Positions 36,989-46,059 of a stretch of DNA of 64,000 nucleotides are shown one piece after another. The translations under genes and the position numbers were made by a program. Source of the DNA: Alistipes sp. (GTDB lineage: Bacteria > Bacteroidota > Bacteroidia > Bacteroidales > Rikenellaceae); NCBI GenBank assembly GCA_017463615.1, contig JAFTOU010000012.1, forward strand, positions 1 to 64,000, given 5' to 3'. Position 1 is the stretch's first letter; every line of letters begins with the position of its first letter. Below the pieces are notes generated by a model, which made no database searches, was not told the DNA's origin, and was given only the letters and a program-made list of their open reading frames with translations.

Positions 36989-39900
36989 ATGAAGAGATTT
37001 TTTGTTATACTGACTTTGGCTTTTGTGGCGCTAACGGCAGTGGCGCAGGTGGAGCATACCATAACGATTGACGAGCGGTCGTTCCGCGCGGCGCATACAG
37101 ACGCTCTTACGGGGGTGAATATTGACCCGATAGGCAAGGATATGTCGCGCAATGCTTGTGCGCGCATCAAGGTAAAGATGGAGCGAATGAGCAAGGAGGA
37201 GATTGGTGGCATAGAGATTATGCTCCGCTCCAACAATCAGATTATCAAGCAGAAGGTGGGTGACTACGAGAACCTGCTGATATTTGAGCTTACAGCCAAG
37301 CCCAACACCCGTTTCTACTTTCACCACAACGACTTTGGCGACAGCAACGAGGTGACGCTAAACCTTGAGGGCGACCGCGAGTATCTACTTGAGGCGAGTC
37401 TTAATCAGCAGTATCCGATAACGGTAGCCAGCAATGTTGCAGGGGCGGAGGTCTATCTTGACGGCGTATTCAAGGGTCGCACGGACAGCAACTTTGTGCT
37501 GATGATAAAGGATGTACTCTCGGGCGAGCATACACTGCGTGTAGAGCACGGTGCATCCAAGCCGGAGCAGAAGATTGTTGTCAATATGGGCAGCGTCTAC
37601 TTCCGTCAGACGGTAGACCTTACGGCGTCAATACCGCAGTATGTTGTCTTTCAGCTTGCGCCCGCAAATGCGATGGTGGAGATAAACGGCAAGGTGCTGC
37701 AGGATCTCTCGGGCACGGTGATGGAGTCGCTAAGTCAGGGAAGTTACAAGTTTACGGTAAGTGCGCCGAAGCACCACAGCTACAGCGGCACGATAACCGT
37801 TCACAACCAGAAAGTCGTAAAGAACATAACCCTCCAGCCAGCCTTTGGCTACCTAACCCTCACAGGTTCGCAAATTGCGGGCGCGGTGGTTTCGGTAGAT
37901 GGGGCAGTGGTGGATAGCAACACCTACGGTAAGTTAGAGCTTAGCAGTGGCGAGCACACGCTGAAGGTTATAAAGCCAAAGTATAGCCCCTACACAAAGG
38001 CGTTCACAATCGTAGATGGGCAGACCACGACAATATCTCCGCAGCTGACATCCAACTTTGCCAATGTCACCCTTATAGCCACATCGGCAGCGGTGGATAT
38101 ATATGTCAATGACAACCTTGTGGGCAAGGGTCGCTGCACGGTAGAGCTTGAGCCCGGAAGCTATCGCGTGGAGAGTCGTCTGGCAGGTCATCGCTCGGCA
38201 GTAGAGTCGCTGACAATTCCGTCGCAGCAGTCTCAGACGATAAACCTCAAGGCTCCAGAGCCGCAGTATGGCTCGCTCAACATTCTCAGCACGCCACTTA
38301 TGGCATCTATCTCGCTTGACGGCAAGAATGTAGGCGAGACACCGCTGATGTTGCCAAATATCCTTGCGGGCGCACACACCGTAACCCTCTCCAAGAGCGG
38401 ATACAACGACTACACCCAGTCCGTAACCATCGCCGAGGGCAGCCGCAGCGACATAAACGCTAAGCTGACAAAAATCTCAGCCTCAGCACCCGCACCGCAG
38501 AGCTCAACCCCTGCCTACACTCCGTCATCTTCTGGCAAGGTCTACAAGGTGGGCGACTACTACAACGACGGCGTGAAAGAGGGCGTAGTCTTTGAGGTCA
38601 GCGCAGACGGCAGAAGTGGTAAGATTGTGTCGCTGGTGGATAGCAAGAATATGTGCCGTTGGGCGAAGAACGACAGCGATGCGTTGCGTCAGATTGGTGC
38701 GAAAAATCTTAGCAATGGCGAGGATAATATGGCTGTTGTGAAGCTCGCTGCATCTGATTGGCAGAGTAGATATCCTGCATTTAAGTGGTGCGCAGACTTG
38801 GGTAGCGGTTGGTATCTGCCTGCGAAGGGTGAGCTTGAGAAGATTCAGGCAAACAAGTCGCTGATAGAGCCTAAATTGACCGATAAACTTGGCGACAACT
38901 TCTACTTCTCATCCACCGAAAGTGGTACGAAGGATGGCGGCCACTACTGCGTTTACGATGTAAGTATGAAGACGGGCGGCAACCTCACAACTCGCAAGAG
39001 TTACCACAGCTATGCCCGCGCGGTAGCCGCATTTGGCGAAGAAAGCAGCACCCCTGCAGCACCTACCTACACACAGACCCCGTCAGGCTCGGGTGTATAC
39101 AAGGTGGGTGACTACTACAACGACGGCGTGAAAGAGGGCGTAGTCTTTGAGATCAGCGCAGATGGTCGTAGCGGTAAGATTGTTAGTATGAAGCAGTCTG
39201 TTTCTGAATATGAATGGTGTTCTGATTCTAAAGAGCAAAGTTCGCTTATTGGCGCAAGTAGTAGGAGTGATGGAAACTACAATATGGCGAAAATTAAGGC
39301 TCTTCCAGGATGGATGAATAATTATCCTGCATTTCAACACTGTGCTAATTTAGGTAATAATTGGTATCTGCCAGCAATAGACGAACTTACTACTATTTTG
39401 TTAAACAATAAAGTCTTTGACTCTGTGAATAAGGCGCTCATATCACACGGAGGTGATAAGATTTCAAACGATGGCGGAGTTTGGTACTGGTCTTCTACAG
39501 AGGTGAGTAACACAGAGGTCAAGTATATCAATGCATATAAGAAAGAGGTTGGTAATGGCTCTAAATATTTGGAGCGTTATGTGCGTGCAGTCGCAAAGTT
39601 TAATGCAGGCAGCGGAGGAACATCATCTTATACTCCGAGTCAGCCAACATCTAATACTCCAAGTAATCAAATACACTACACCTCTACTGATGGTCAGGTT
39701 GTGGTGCTAAACAAAACAGATGGCTTTGGAGCAAGTGTGGTCTCAAACACCTACAAGAATGGGCAGGGTGTGATAACCTTCTCTGGAACGGTGACAGCTA
39801 TTGGAAATTTTGCATTCTCAAATTGTTACAATTTAGCAAGCATAACTATTCCTGAGAGTGTAACCTCAATTGGGTATTGTGCATTTGCGCATTGTAAGGG

Positions 39901-40432
39901 CCTTACAAGCATAACAATACCTAATAGCGTTATATCTGTCCGTAGGTGCGCAGTATACCACTGTGATAATCTGACAGCGTTCTATGGTAAATTTGCCTCT
40001 GCGGATAATCGTTGTCTGATAGTTGACGGAGTGTTAAATTCATTTGCTCCGAAGGGGATTACACAATATACTATTCCAAGTGATGTAATAACAATTGGAG
40101 AGAGCGTATTTTATGATTTTGACGATTTATTAAGTGTGACAATACCTAACAGCGTTACTGCTATTGAGGCAGAGGCTTTTCAATTCTGTAGTAAATTGGA
40201 GAGCATAACAATTCCCGCGAGTGTCACCAAGATTGGCAAAGGCTCGTTTGTGCTCTGTAGAAACTTGATAAGCGTATACTGCCAGTCCACAACACCACCA
40301 GTACTTGGAAACGAAGATGTATTTAAGGATGTGAGCAAAGATTGTAAAATATATGTTCCAGCATCGGCTGTAAAAATATATAAGAACGCTGAGTACTGGC
40401 GTAAATACTCGGGAGATATTGTCGGTAGATAA
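36989..40432 (+). CDS. secreted PEGA protein with two Lcl modules and BspA-type LRR tail
   Basis: This 1147-residue protein has signal MKRFFVILTLAFVALTAVAQ. Its N-terminal domain (DALTGVNIDPIGKDMSRNACARIKV) and about four PEGA repeats parallel the preceding gene. Two Lcl/DUF1566 modules follow (about 515-690 and 700-875). They begin with near-identical DNA (38543-38630 and 39098-39185) encoding YKVGDYYNDGVKEGVVFE. A Ser/Thr/Pro linker then leads to a BspA-type LRR_5 domain (about 925-1147) with repeats such as NLASITIPESVTSIGYCAF and KLESITIPASVTKIG. It is probably a large surface adhesin. GC content falls sharply inside the second module and the LRR region, a sign of domain exchange. No sortase or T9SS signal is seen. 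Confidence 0.82.
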   Translation: MKRFFVILTLAFVALTAVAQVEHTITIDERSFRAAHTDALTGVNIDPIGKDMSRNACARIKVKMERMSKEEIGGIEIMLRSNNQIIKQKVGDYENLLIFELTAKPNTRFYFHHNDFGDSNEVTLNLEGDREYLLEASLNQQYPITVASNVAGAEVYLDGVFKGRTDSNFVLMIKDVLSGEHTLRVEHGASKPEQKIVVNMGSVYFRQTVDLTASIPQYVVFQLAPANAMVEINGKVLQDLSGTVMESLSQGSYKFTVSAPKHHSYSGTITVHNQKVVKNITLQPAFGYLTLTGSQIAGAVVSVDGAVVDSNTYGKLELSSGEHTLKVIKPKYSPYTKAFTIVDGQTTTISPQLTSNFANVTLIATSAAVDIYVNDNLVGKGRCTVELEPGSYRVESRLAGHRSAVESLTIPSQQSQTINLKAPEPQYGSLNILSTPLMASISLDGKNVGETPLMLPNILAGAHTVTLSKSGYNDYTQSVTIAEGSRSDINAKLTKISASAPAPQSSTPAYTPSSSGKVYKVGDYYNDGVKEGVVFEVSADGRSGKIVSLVDSKNMCRWAKNDSDALRQIGAKNLSNGEDNMAVVKLAASDWQSRYPAFKWCADLGSGWYLPAKGELEKIQANKSLIEPKLTDKLGDNFYFSSTESGTKDGGHYCVYDVSMKTGGNLTTRKSYHSYARAVAAFGEESSTPAAPTYTQTPSGSGVYKVGDYYNDGVKEGVVFEISADGRSGKIVSMKQSVSEYEWCSDSKEQSSLIGASSRSDGNYNMAKIKALPGWMNNYPAFQHCANLGNNWYLPAIDELTTILLNNKVFDSVNKALISHGGDKISNDGGVWYWSSTEVSNTEVKYINAYKKEVGNGSKYLERYVRAVAKFNAGSGGTSSYTPSQPTSNTPSNQIHYTSTDGQVVVLNKTDGFGASVVSNTYKNGQGVITFSGTVTAIGNFAFSNCYNLASITIPESVTSIGYCAFAHCKGLTSITIPNSVISVRRCAVYHCDNLTAFYGKFASADNRCLIVDGVLNSFAPKGITQYTIPSDVITIGESVFYDFDDLLSVTIPNSVTAIEAEAFQFCSKLESITIPASVTKIGKGSFVLCRNLISVYCQSTTPPVLGNEDVFKDVSKDCKIYVPASAVKIYKNAEYWRKYSGDIVGR

Positions 40433-40455
40433 TTTAATTAAGAAAAAATACAACT

Positions 40456-40899
40456 ATGAAGTTCAAATTGTTTATTATTCTGCTTTTTAGTGCTCTTACG
40501 GTCGGATGTGTGAAGAATGTGGAGTACAAGGTTACGGTATTGTTTGAAAACAAGAGTAGTTATGACATCGCCTTTGTCTCGGTGGTAGAGTCGTGGGTAG
40601 ATGGGCAGAAGGTGGCTGTAGGCGCTGAGGATAGGTATACTATCAAGGTTGCAGAGAGTGCGACGGTTACTACAAATAGTCGCGGTGGCGATATTTCGGT
40701 AGGGGATATATGGCTTAATAAGGATATTGACTACATCCGATTTGGGGATGGCCTGAAGGTTGATATTGCAGGGGGTAAGTATATGGATAATGCCACCTAT
40801 ACACTCTTTAGCAGCGAGGCGGATGGAGAGGTCTATATCTACACCTTTACCGACGAGGACTATCAGTATGCTGTGGAGAATGGTACAACATTAGAGTAG
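40456..40899 (+). CDS. small lipoprotein of unknown function
   Basis: This 147-residue protein has a signal peptide and lipobox ALTVGC. The mature part is an all-beta-looking domain (YKVTVLFENKSSYDIAFVSVVESW, DRYTIKVAESATVTTNSRGG, YIYTFTDEDYQYAVENG). Segments resemble small immunoglobulin-like lipoproteins of Bacteroidota, but no family is certain. It follows the large PEGA/LRR protein by 23 bases and precedes the symporter gene by 7 bases, so it may be cotranscribed with either. Confidence 0.7.
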   Translation: MKFKLFIILLFSALTVGCVKNVEYKVTVLFENKSSYDIAFVSVVESWVDGQKVAVGAEDRYTIKVAESATVTTNSRGGDISVGDIWLNKDIDYIRFGDGLKVDIAGGKYMDNATYTLFSSEADGEVYIYTFTDEDYQYAVENGTTLE

Positions 40900-40906
40900 A
40901 GAGTCT

Positions 40907-42118
40907 ATGAGACGATTGATAAAAAATCTTGGCTTCTGGATACTTGTGGCGATGGTTGCAGGTATCGCGGTTGGTGCAGTGATGGGGCAGGGCGCAGCAG
41001 TTTTCGCACCGCTCGGCACGCTATTTATACAGCTGATAAAGATGCTTGTTGTGCCACTTGTGGCTGTCTCTATCATCAGCGGAGCAGCTTCGCTCGGAAG
41101 TTCGCGCTCGGCGGGTAAGATTGGCGTTGTGAGCATCGGCTACATACTGCTTACAACCGTGCTCTCTATCGTTATAGCCATTGTCTGCGGACTGCTCTTC
41201 AAACCGGGTGCATCGTTGGGCGCGGAGGGGGTATCCTCTATTATGGCACAGGCATCGGCAGATGCGGGCACGGCGGCTACTCCTGGATTTTGGGAGACTA
41301 TTATCGGAATGATTCCTGCAAACCCTATTCAGGCATTTGCGGAGGGTAATATACTGCAGATTATCGTCTTTGGTCTCTTCCTCGGCTTTGGTATTGCAGC
41401 CATTGAGCAGAGCAAGCGCGAGAAGGTTGTCAGCGGTCTAAACTATATCCTTGAGGCGCTTATCTGGTGCATCGGCAAGGTTATGCTCGTCGCTCCAATA
41501 GGCGTATTTGGACTTATGGCAGAGGCTACGGGAACATTCGGCTTTACGGTGCTGCTGCAGATTGCTAACCTGCTCTGGGTAGACCTTGTGGCGGTGCTTA
41601 TTATGGGTCTTGCCGTATATCCCGCAACTATCGCTCTGCTCTCGCGCGTTGGCGTGGGGGAGTTCTTCCGCACAATGCTCCGCCCGCAGATTATCGCCTT
41701 CTCCACAGCATCCAGTATGGCTACGCTGCCCGTAACTATGGAGGCGTGCGACAAGATGGGTATCTCTAAGCAGACCTCGGGCTTTGTTGTACCACTTGGC
41801 GCTACGATAAATATGACGGGAAATGCTATCTACTACACACTGGTGGCAATATTCTTCGCCCAGTTCTACGGCATAGAGCTCTCTATGGCGCAGTTTGTGG
41901 CTATCACCGTAACCGCCTCACTCGGCTCTATCGGTCAGGCTGGCGTTCCAGGTCCAACCCTTATGGTTGTCGCCGTGCTCGTCAGCGCAGGCATCCCTAT
42001 TGAGGGCCTGCCACTGCTCTATGCCCTTGATAGAATCTTTGATATGATTCGCACCGTACTAAATATTACGGGAGATGCGGCGTGTGCAGCAGTCACCGAC
42101 CGCTTTGCTTTGGCGTGA
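40907..42118 (+). CDS. dicarboxylate/amino acid:cation symporter (DAACS family)
   Basis: This 403-residue inner-membrane protein has about eight hydrophobic segments and two re-entrant loops. Family motifs are MVAGIAVGAVMGQGA near the N-terminus, IQLIKMLVVPLVAVSIISGAASLG, AFSTASSMATLPVTMEACDKMG (the serine-rich hairpin HP1 region) and VPLGATINMTGNAIYYTL (the TM7 NMDGT-type motif, here NMTGN). GltPh-type carriers have Asp after NM, so Thr here may alter cation coupling or substrate choice. It imports dicarboxylates, glutamate/aspartate or neutral amino acids with Na+ or H+. Confidence 0.9.
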   Translation: MRRLIKNLGFWILVAMVAGIAVGAVMGQGAAVFAPLGTLFIQLIKMLVVPLVAVSIISGAASLGSSRSAGKIGVVSIGYILLTTVLSIVIAIVCGLLFKPGASLGAEGVSSIMAQASADAGTAATPGFWETIIGMIPANPIQAFAEGNILQIIVFGLFLGFGIAAIEQSKREKVVSGLNYILEALIWCIGKVMLVAPIGVFGLMAEATGTFGFTVLLQIANLLWVDLVAVLIMGLAVYPATIALLSRVGVGEFFRTMLRPQIIAFSTASSMATLPVTMEACDKMGISKQTSGFVVPLGATINMTGNAIYYTLVAIFFAQFYGIELSMAQFVAITVTASLGSIGQAGVPGPTLMVVAVLVSAGIPIEGLPLLYALDRIFDMIRTVLNITGDAACAAVTDRFALA

Positions 42119-42145
42119 TAGTGCACCACCTGTGGCACATAGCTT

Positions 42146-42196
42146 AATAGCCTGAATGAGCAGTACAACTTAGTACAGCCCATCCAGGCTATTTTC
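42146..42196 (+). terminator. terminator after the symporter gene
   Basis: AATAGCCTG (42146-42154) pairs with CAGGCTATT (42185-42193), with GTAC/GTAC pairing inside and TTTT after. Confidence 0.6.
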
Positions 42197-42263
42197 ACGA
42201 TGCACCGCATCTGGCGCACTCTGACGCCAAAGTGGGTGCAAAGTTAGGGGTACTGTTAGACTA

Positions 42264-42305
42264 TCGCATAGCGACACCACTGAAAAGCTAATAGCCAAAA
42301 TAGCT
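42264..42305 (+). repeat. dispersed hairpin-plus-heptad repeat, copy D
   Basis: Hairpin TCGC-ATA-GCGA (42264-42274) is followed by C, the 11-base spacer ACCACTGAAAA and heptads GCTAATA and GCCAAAA. It ends at the stop codon of the minus-strand plug-like gene. Confidence 0.72.
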
Positions 42306-42786
42306 ATTTCAACTCTACCACAATAACACCGTTGCTCGTGTCGCCGAATTTCTTGAATTGGTCGCTACCATCGGCACCATCCTTTAGAACGGTGATGGTC
42401 TTGATGTCGTTTGGACTAAATGCCTCCAAGTTATCGGCTCTGTCAAGTGTGCCGTCTGCCTTTTTGATGATAAACATCGGATCGGCTTTTACCTTATCGC
42501 CTCTACCTCCTGCATCTACAACGCGGAGCATTGAACCTTTAAGTTCGTGACTTACAACAACTACATCGTCAAGTTTTTGCTTGACTTTGCCGTCGGTTGT
42601 GATGAGAACAACCTGCTCTACACCCTTGACTACATTCATATTTTTGACATTATCGGCAGGAATAGCATCTACATCCGCCTTTGCTGTCACCTGACCATCA
42701 ACGATATAGAGAATCTTATCATTCTGCTGAGCATTTGCAGCAAGCACTGTGAGCAGGAGCGCTACAATCAAAATAGTTCGTTTCAT
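42304..42786 (-). CDS. orphan TonB-plug-like secreted protein
   Basis: This 160-residue protein has signal MKRTILIVALLLTVLAANAQ. The mature part contains two partial copies of the TonB-receptor plug pattern: ILYIVDGQVTAKADVDAIPADNVKNMNVVKG, then the C-terminal DIKTITVLKDG...FGDTSNGVIVVELK. The latter closely parallels the SusC plug segment that ends SFTVLKSASATAIYGSRASNGVIIITTK. There is no barrel. Similar short plug domains occur attached to antirepressor or BlaR-type proteins in Bacteroidota. Its role may be to interact with TonB-dependent transporters or to act as a periplasmic decoy; this is inference. TATCTTTG on the minus strand at 42833-42840 is a likely -7 element. Confidence 0.7.
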   Translation of the reverse strand: MKRTILIVALLLTVLAANAQQNDKILYIVDGQVTAKADVDAIPADNVKNMNVVKGVEQVVLITTDGKVKQKLDDVVVVSHELKGSMLRVVDAGGRGDKVKADPMFIIKKADGTLDRADNLEAFSPNDIKTITVLKDGADGSDQFKKFGDTSNGVIVVELK

Positions 42787-42906
42787 AGTTAAAATGTTTT
42801 TAGTTAATTCGTTTACCCGGGGTTTTCTGATGCAAAGATAGTGTGTAAAGTGCGAAAGTAGAGTGAAAAGTATGTTAAGAAATGTTAATTAATGTTAACT
42901 CTGTTT

Positions 42907-42933
42907 TTTGCTCCGTTTTTATATATATCTTTG
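42907..42933 (+). promoter_or_regulatory. promoter of the second two-component operon
   Basis: TTTG (42907-42910) and TATCTTTG (42926-42933) lie with the box only 4 bases before the ATG, so the mRNA may be leaderless. Confidence 0.5.
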
Positions 42934-42937
42934 TTGT

Positions 42938-44155
42938 ATGAATCGTAGTTACTTCAGAAATATATCTATCCTTGTTGTGCTGTCGCTCATACTACTGGCT
43001 ACGGTGCAAGGTGTGTGGGTGTATAGGATATACAGAGATTCGGAGAACGACTTTGTGCGCAGGGTAGAGTCGGCGGCATACAAGAGCATATACAAAGCCT
43101 TCCGTATGGATGCCATTCCGGGCATTACTACAGCCAAGAGGGTAAATATAGATCTTACTCAGTTTGCCCTCTACTTTGAGACCAACCTGCTGGAGTTGGA
43201 TGCCCTGCAACCCTACAAGGCGGAGGTTATGGAGGCGCAGACGATGCGTACAATGATGGTGCGCCACCCGAAGCAGCAGATTGTAAATCCTATGACTACG
43301 CAGGTAACTATAGATGACGACGGACTATTCTTGTTGCGATTGACGATAGATATACCTTACAAGGTCTTTTGGAATCGTATGTGGGGAATCATACTTAGCT
43401 CTGTGGCTATAATACTACTGCTTGGACTGGTGTTGCTCTATCTTGTTCGCACAATGTTCCGCCAGAGAACCATTGCACAGATGCGACGCGATTTTACCCA
43501 TAACATCACCCACGAGCTCAAGACCCCAATATCGGTTGCTATTGCCGCTACAGATGCGCTGCAAAACTTCTCTGCCGAGGCGGATAGCAATCGTCGTGCA
43601 AGGTATCTGTGTATAATAGAGTCGCAACTCTCGCAGCTGTCGGCTATGGTGGAGCGCATACTCTCCGTATCGGTAGAGGGACGCGAGCAGAGTTTCAATC
43701 CAGCGCCATTTGATGTAGTGGAGCTACTCTCAGAGCTCAAAGAGGGAGTAATGATAAACTCTCAGAAGCCGATAGATTTTGCTATCATCGCTCCGTCGTC
43801 TCTGCTTATCACTGCCGACCAGTTTCATATTCGCAACCTGATTACTACACTGGTAGATAATGCCATAAAGTACTCTGGCGACTCTCTGACGCTAACTATA
43901 CGGGTCGCGGTGGATAGTGGAGTGGTTATAATCTCCGCTACCGACAATGGCTTTGGAATAGATAAGAGTCACCTAAATCACATATTTGAGCAGTTCTACA
44001 GAGTACCTACAGGCGATGTGCAGGCTGTGAGAGGTTACGGTTTGGGACTCTACTACGCCCACAAGGTGGTGCAGATGCACGGCGGTGAGATTTCGGCGCA
44101 GAGTACTAAGGGTAGAGGAACGACAATAACGATAAAATTACCTTACGATGAATAG
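42938..44155 (+). CDS. sensor histidine kinase (HisKA/HATPase)
   Basis: This 405-residue inner-membrane kinase has a TM helix near residues 9-30, a periplasmic domain of about 125 residues, a second TM (about 155-178), a HisKA domain with MRRDFTHNITHELKTPISV (His about 191) and HATPase motifs LVDNAIKYSG, ATDNGFGIDKSHL and GYGLGLYYAHKVVQMHGG. The start at 42938 is preferred to the upstream in-frame codon because it gives a normal N-terminus. It overlaps the downstream regulator by 8 bases, a classic coupled pair. The signal it senses is unknown. Confidence 0.92.
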   Translation: MNRSYFRNISILVVLSLILLATVQGVWVYRIYRDSENDFVRRVESAAYKSIYKAFRMDAIPGITTAKRVNIDLTQFALYFETNLLELDALQPYKAEVMEAQTMRTMMVRHPKQQIVNPMTTQVTIDDDGLFLLRLTIDIPYKVFWNRMWGIILSSVAIILLLGLVLLYLVRTMFRQRTIAQMRRDFTHNITHELKTPISVAIAATDALQNFSAEADSNRRARYLCIIESQLSQLSAMVERILSVSVEGREQSFNPAPFDVVELLSELKEGVMINSQKPIDFAIIAPSSLLITADQFHIRNLITTLVDNAIKYSGDSLTLTIRVAVDSGVVIISATDNGFGIDKSHLNHIFEQFYRVPTGDVQAVRGYGLGLYYAHKVVQMHGGEISAQSTKGRGTTITIKLPYDE

Positions 44156-44840
44156 TAAAATAGAGGTGCTACTTGTAGAGGATGAGAGAATGCTTGCCGA
44201 GATTCTGAGCGATACGCTCTCCGACCGCGAGTTTAATGTCACTACGGCATACGATGGGCAGCAGGCGCTCGGTATGCTCCACAGCCGAAGTTTTGATATT
44301 GTGGTTACAGATGTGATGATGCCCAAGATGGATGGCTTCACCCTTGTTCGCACACTGCGTGGCGAGGGCATTACAACTCCAGTACTCTTTCTTACTGCCC
44401 GCTCAGCTACGGAGGATGTTGTCCGCGGCTTTGAGGTTGGTGGTGGCGACTTCCTTAAAAAACCTTTCGCTATAGATGAACTTATTGTCCGCATCAAGGC
44501 TTTAGTAGGGCGAGTAAAAGGGGAGAGCATTGAGGACGAAAGGAGATACACTATTGGCCGCTATACATTCACACCTAAAGAGTCGCTCCTCCAATTTGAC
44601 AACCTCCAAATTACCCTCTCTGCCCGCGAGAGCGCAGTGCTTGTACGCCTCTGCCGTGCCGAGGGTGGCGTTGTGGAGGCTTCGGCTATCCTTAAGGAGC
44701 TGTGGGGCGACGATACATTCTTCAATCTTCGTAGCCTAAATGTCTATATTTCCCGTCTTCGCAAGCATCTCGCTACTGACCCGACTATAGAGATTGTGAG
44801 CATTCGCGGGGTGGGGTATAGATTGCGAACTTTGGTGTAA
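44148..44840 (+). CDS. OmpR/PhoB-family response regulator
   Basis: This 230-residue DNA-binding regulator has an N-terminal receiver with acidic VEDERML, phospho-acceptor Asp in VVTDVMMPKMDG (about 53), Thr in FLTARSA and Lys in KKPFAIDEL. The C-terminal winged helix has SARESAVLVRLCRAEGGVV and the conserved LRSLNVYISRLRKHL and GVGYRL. It forms a pair with the kinase it overlaps. The TlpA-like gene downstream suggests a link to envelope redox or stress, but this is inferred. Confidence 0.95.
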   Translation: MNSKIEVLLVEDERMLAEILSDTLSDREFNVTTAYDGQQALGMLHSRSFDIVVTDVMMPKMDGFTLVRTLRGEGITTPVLFLTARSATEDVVRGFEVGGGDFLKKPFAIDELIVRIKALVGRVKGESIEDERRYTIGRYTFTPKESLLQFDNLQITLSARESAVLVRLCRAEGGVVEASAILKELWGDDTFFNLRSLNVYISRLRKHLATDPTIEIVSIRGVGYRLRTLV

Positions 44841-44870
44841 TAATATCGGCTATTGTGCGTTTATAGGTAT

Positions 44871-46037
44871 ATGAGAAGAGTTTTCCTATATCTATTTGTG
44901 GTTGTGGTGGCGGTTGCTTGTAAAAGTCGCTCGCAGTTTACTCTTAGTTGCACGATAGCAGGTGCGACTGAGGGTGAGCAGGTGTGTCTGATATATCCGA
45001 TTAAGCGCGGAGAGGTTTGGCATAGGCAGTGTGATACATCCTATATAAACACGGGTAAGGCTCGCTTTGAGGGTGTGGCAGAGGGGGTTGTGCCAGCATC
45101 TTTGGTCTTTGCCAATATGGATGAGGTGGAGATTTTCGTTGAGCCGTCGGATGTGGAGCTTTATGCAGAGCGCAATGCGCCGTACGACTACTCAATAAGT
45201 GGGTTGAGCATAGATGACGAGTTGAGAGAGTACTGCAAATTCTTCGCCTCCTACAATCGTGATATTTACAACAGGCTATCTCTGATACAGCGCAAAAATG
45301 AGCTGTGGGCTGAGGCGTATGCTAAAGGAGCGGATAATACAGAGAGTCTATGGGCAGAGTTTAACCACCTTGTGGCGGAGTATAGGACTAAGGCGGCTGA
45401 GTGGGCTGCAATGGCGGTAGAGTTTGCAGAGCAGCACCCCGACTATGCAATCTTGCCAAATATTATTGATAGATTTGTGCGTAGTGGGTATGATGTAGCG
45501 ACTGCAGAGCAGATGTGTGACAATCTATCCGACAAGCAGTGCCAGAGCCTACTTGGGGAGCTGATGACAATCCGCAGAGATATAGATAGCCTTAATGGTG
45601 GGCGGGTTGGCAGCAGGGCTCTTGAATTTACACTCAGCTCGGTGGACGGCGATAGGGTAAAGCTACCGAAGTGCAACCCCGAAGGGTATCTGCTTCTTGA
45701 TTTTTGGGCGAGTTGGTGTCAGCCCTGCATAAAAGAGATTCCGAATATTCGGCAGCTAAACGAACAATACTCTGATAGACTGCAGATTATCAGTATATCG
45801 TTGGACAACGACCCTGACCAGTGGCTTAATGCTGTGAAGAGGCATAATCTAACGGAGTGGACTCAGCTGCTTGCAAATAATACAGATGCGGAGGAGTATT
45901 ATTTCTCCGAGCAAGCCGATATCTCTGCAGCCTATGGCGTAGAGCAGATACCTTGCTTTATACTTATAGATGACGCTGGAACAATCATTGGTCGCTATCA
46001 GCACCTAACCGCACAGCAGAGTATAAAATATCAATAA
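44871..46037 (+). CDS. TlpA-like thioredoxin-fold lipoprotein
   Basis: This 388-residue lipoprotein has lipobox VAVAC. An N-terminal DUF4369-type beta domain (FTLSCTIAGATEGEQVCLIYP) is followed by a helical middle region and a C-terminal thioredoxin domain with FWASWCQPCIKEIPNI (CxxC about 283-286) and ISISLDNDPDQW. This layout is the common Bacteroidota periplasmic thiol-disulfide oxidoreductase. The CxxC is intact, so it should be active. It follows the response regulator by 30 bases and is probably in its operon. Confidence 0.88.
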   Translation: MRRVFLYLFVVVVAVACKSRSQFTLSCTIAGATEGEQVCLIYPIKRGEVWHRQCDTSYINTGKARFEGVAEGVVPASLVFANMDEVEIFVEPSDVELYAERNAPYDYSISGLSIDDELREYCKFFASYNRDIYNRLSLIQRKNELWAEAYAKGADNTESLWAEFNHLVAEYRTKAAEWAAMAVEFAEQHPDYAILPNIIDRFVRSGYDVATAEQMCDNLSDKQCQSLLGELMTIRRDIDSLNGGRVGSRALEFTLSSVDGDRVKLPKCNPEGYLLLDFWASWCQPCIKEIPNIRQLNEQYSDRLQIISISLDNDPDQWLNAVKRHNLTEWTQLLANNTDAEEYYFSEQADISAAYGVEQIPCFILIDDAGTIIGRYQHLTAQQSIKYQ

Positions 46038-46059
46038 ATTGCGCAACAAATAGCTACTC

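Noticed and set aside
35114-40432. Diversity-generating retroelement acting on the Lcl/DUF1566 modules
   Set aside because: Such modules can be retroelement targets, but no reverse transcriptase, accessory avd gene or template repeat is seen in the window.
44001-44160. Frameshift between kinase and response regulator because they overlap
   Set aside because: The 8-base overlap is a normal coupled start, and both proteins are complete.
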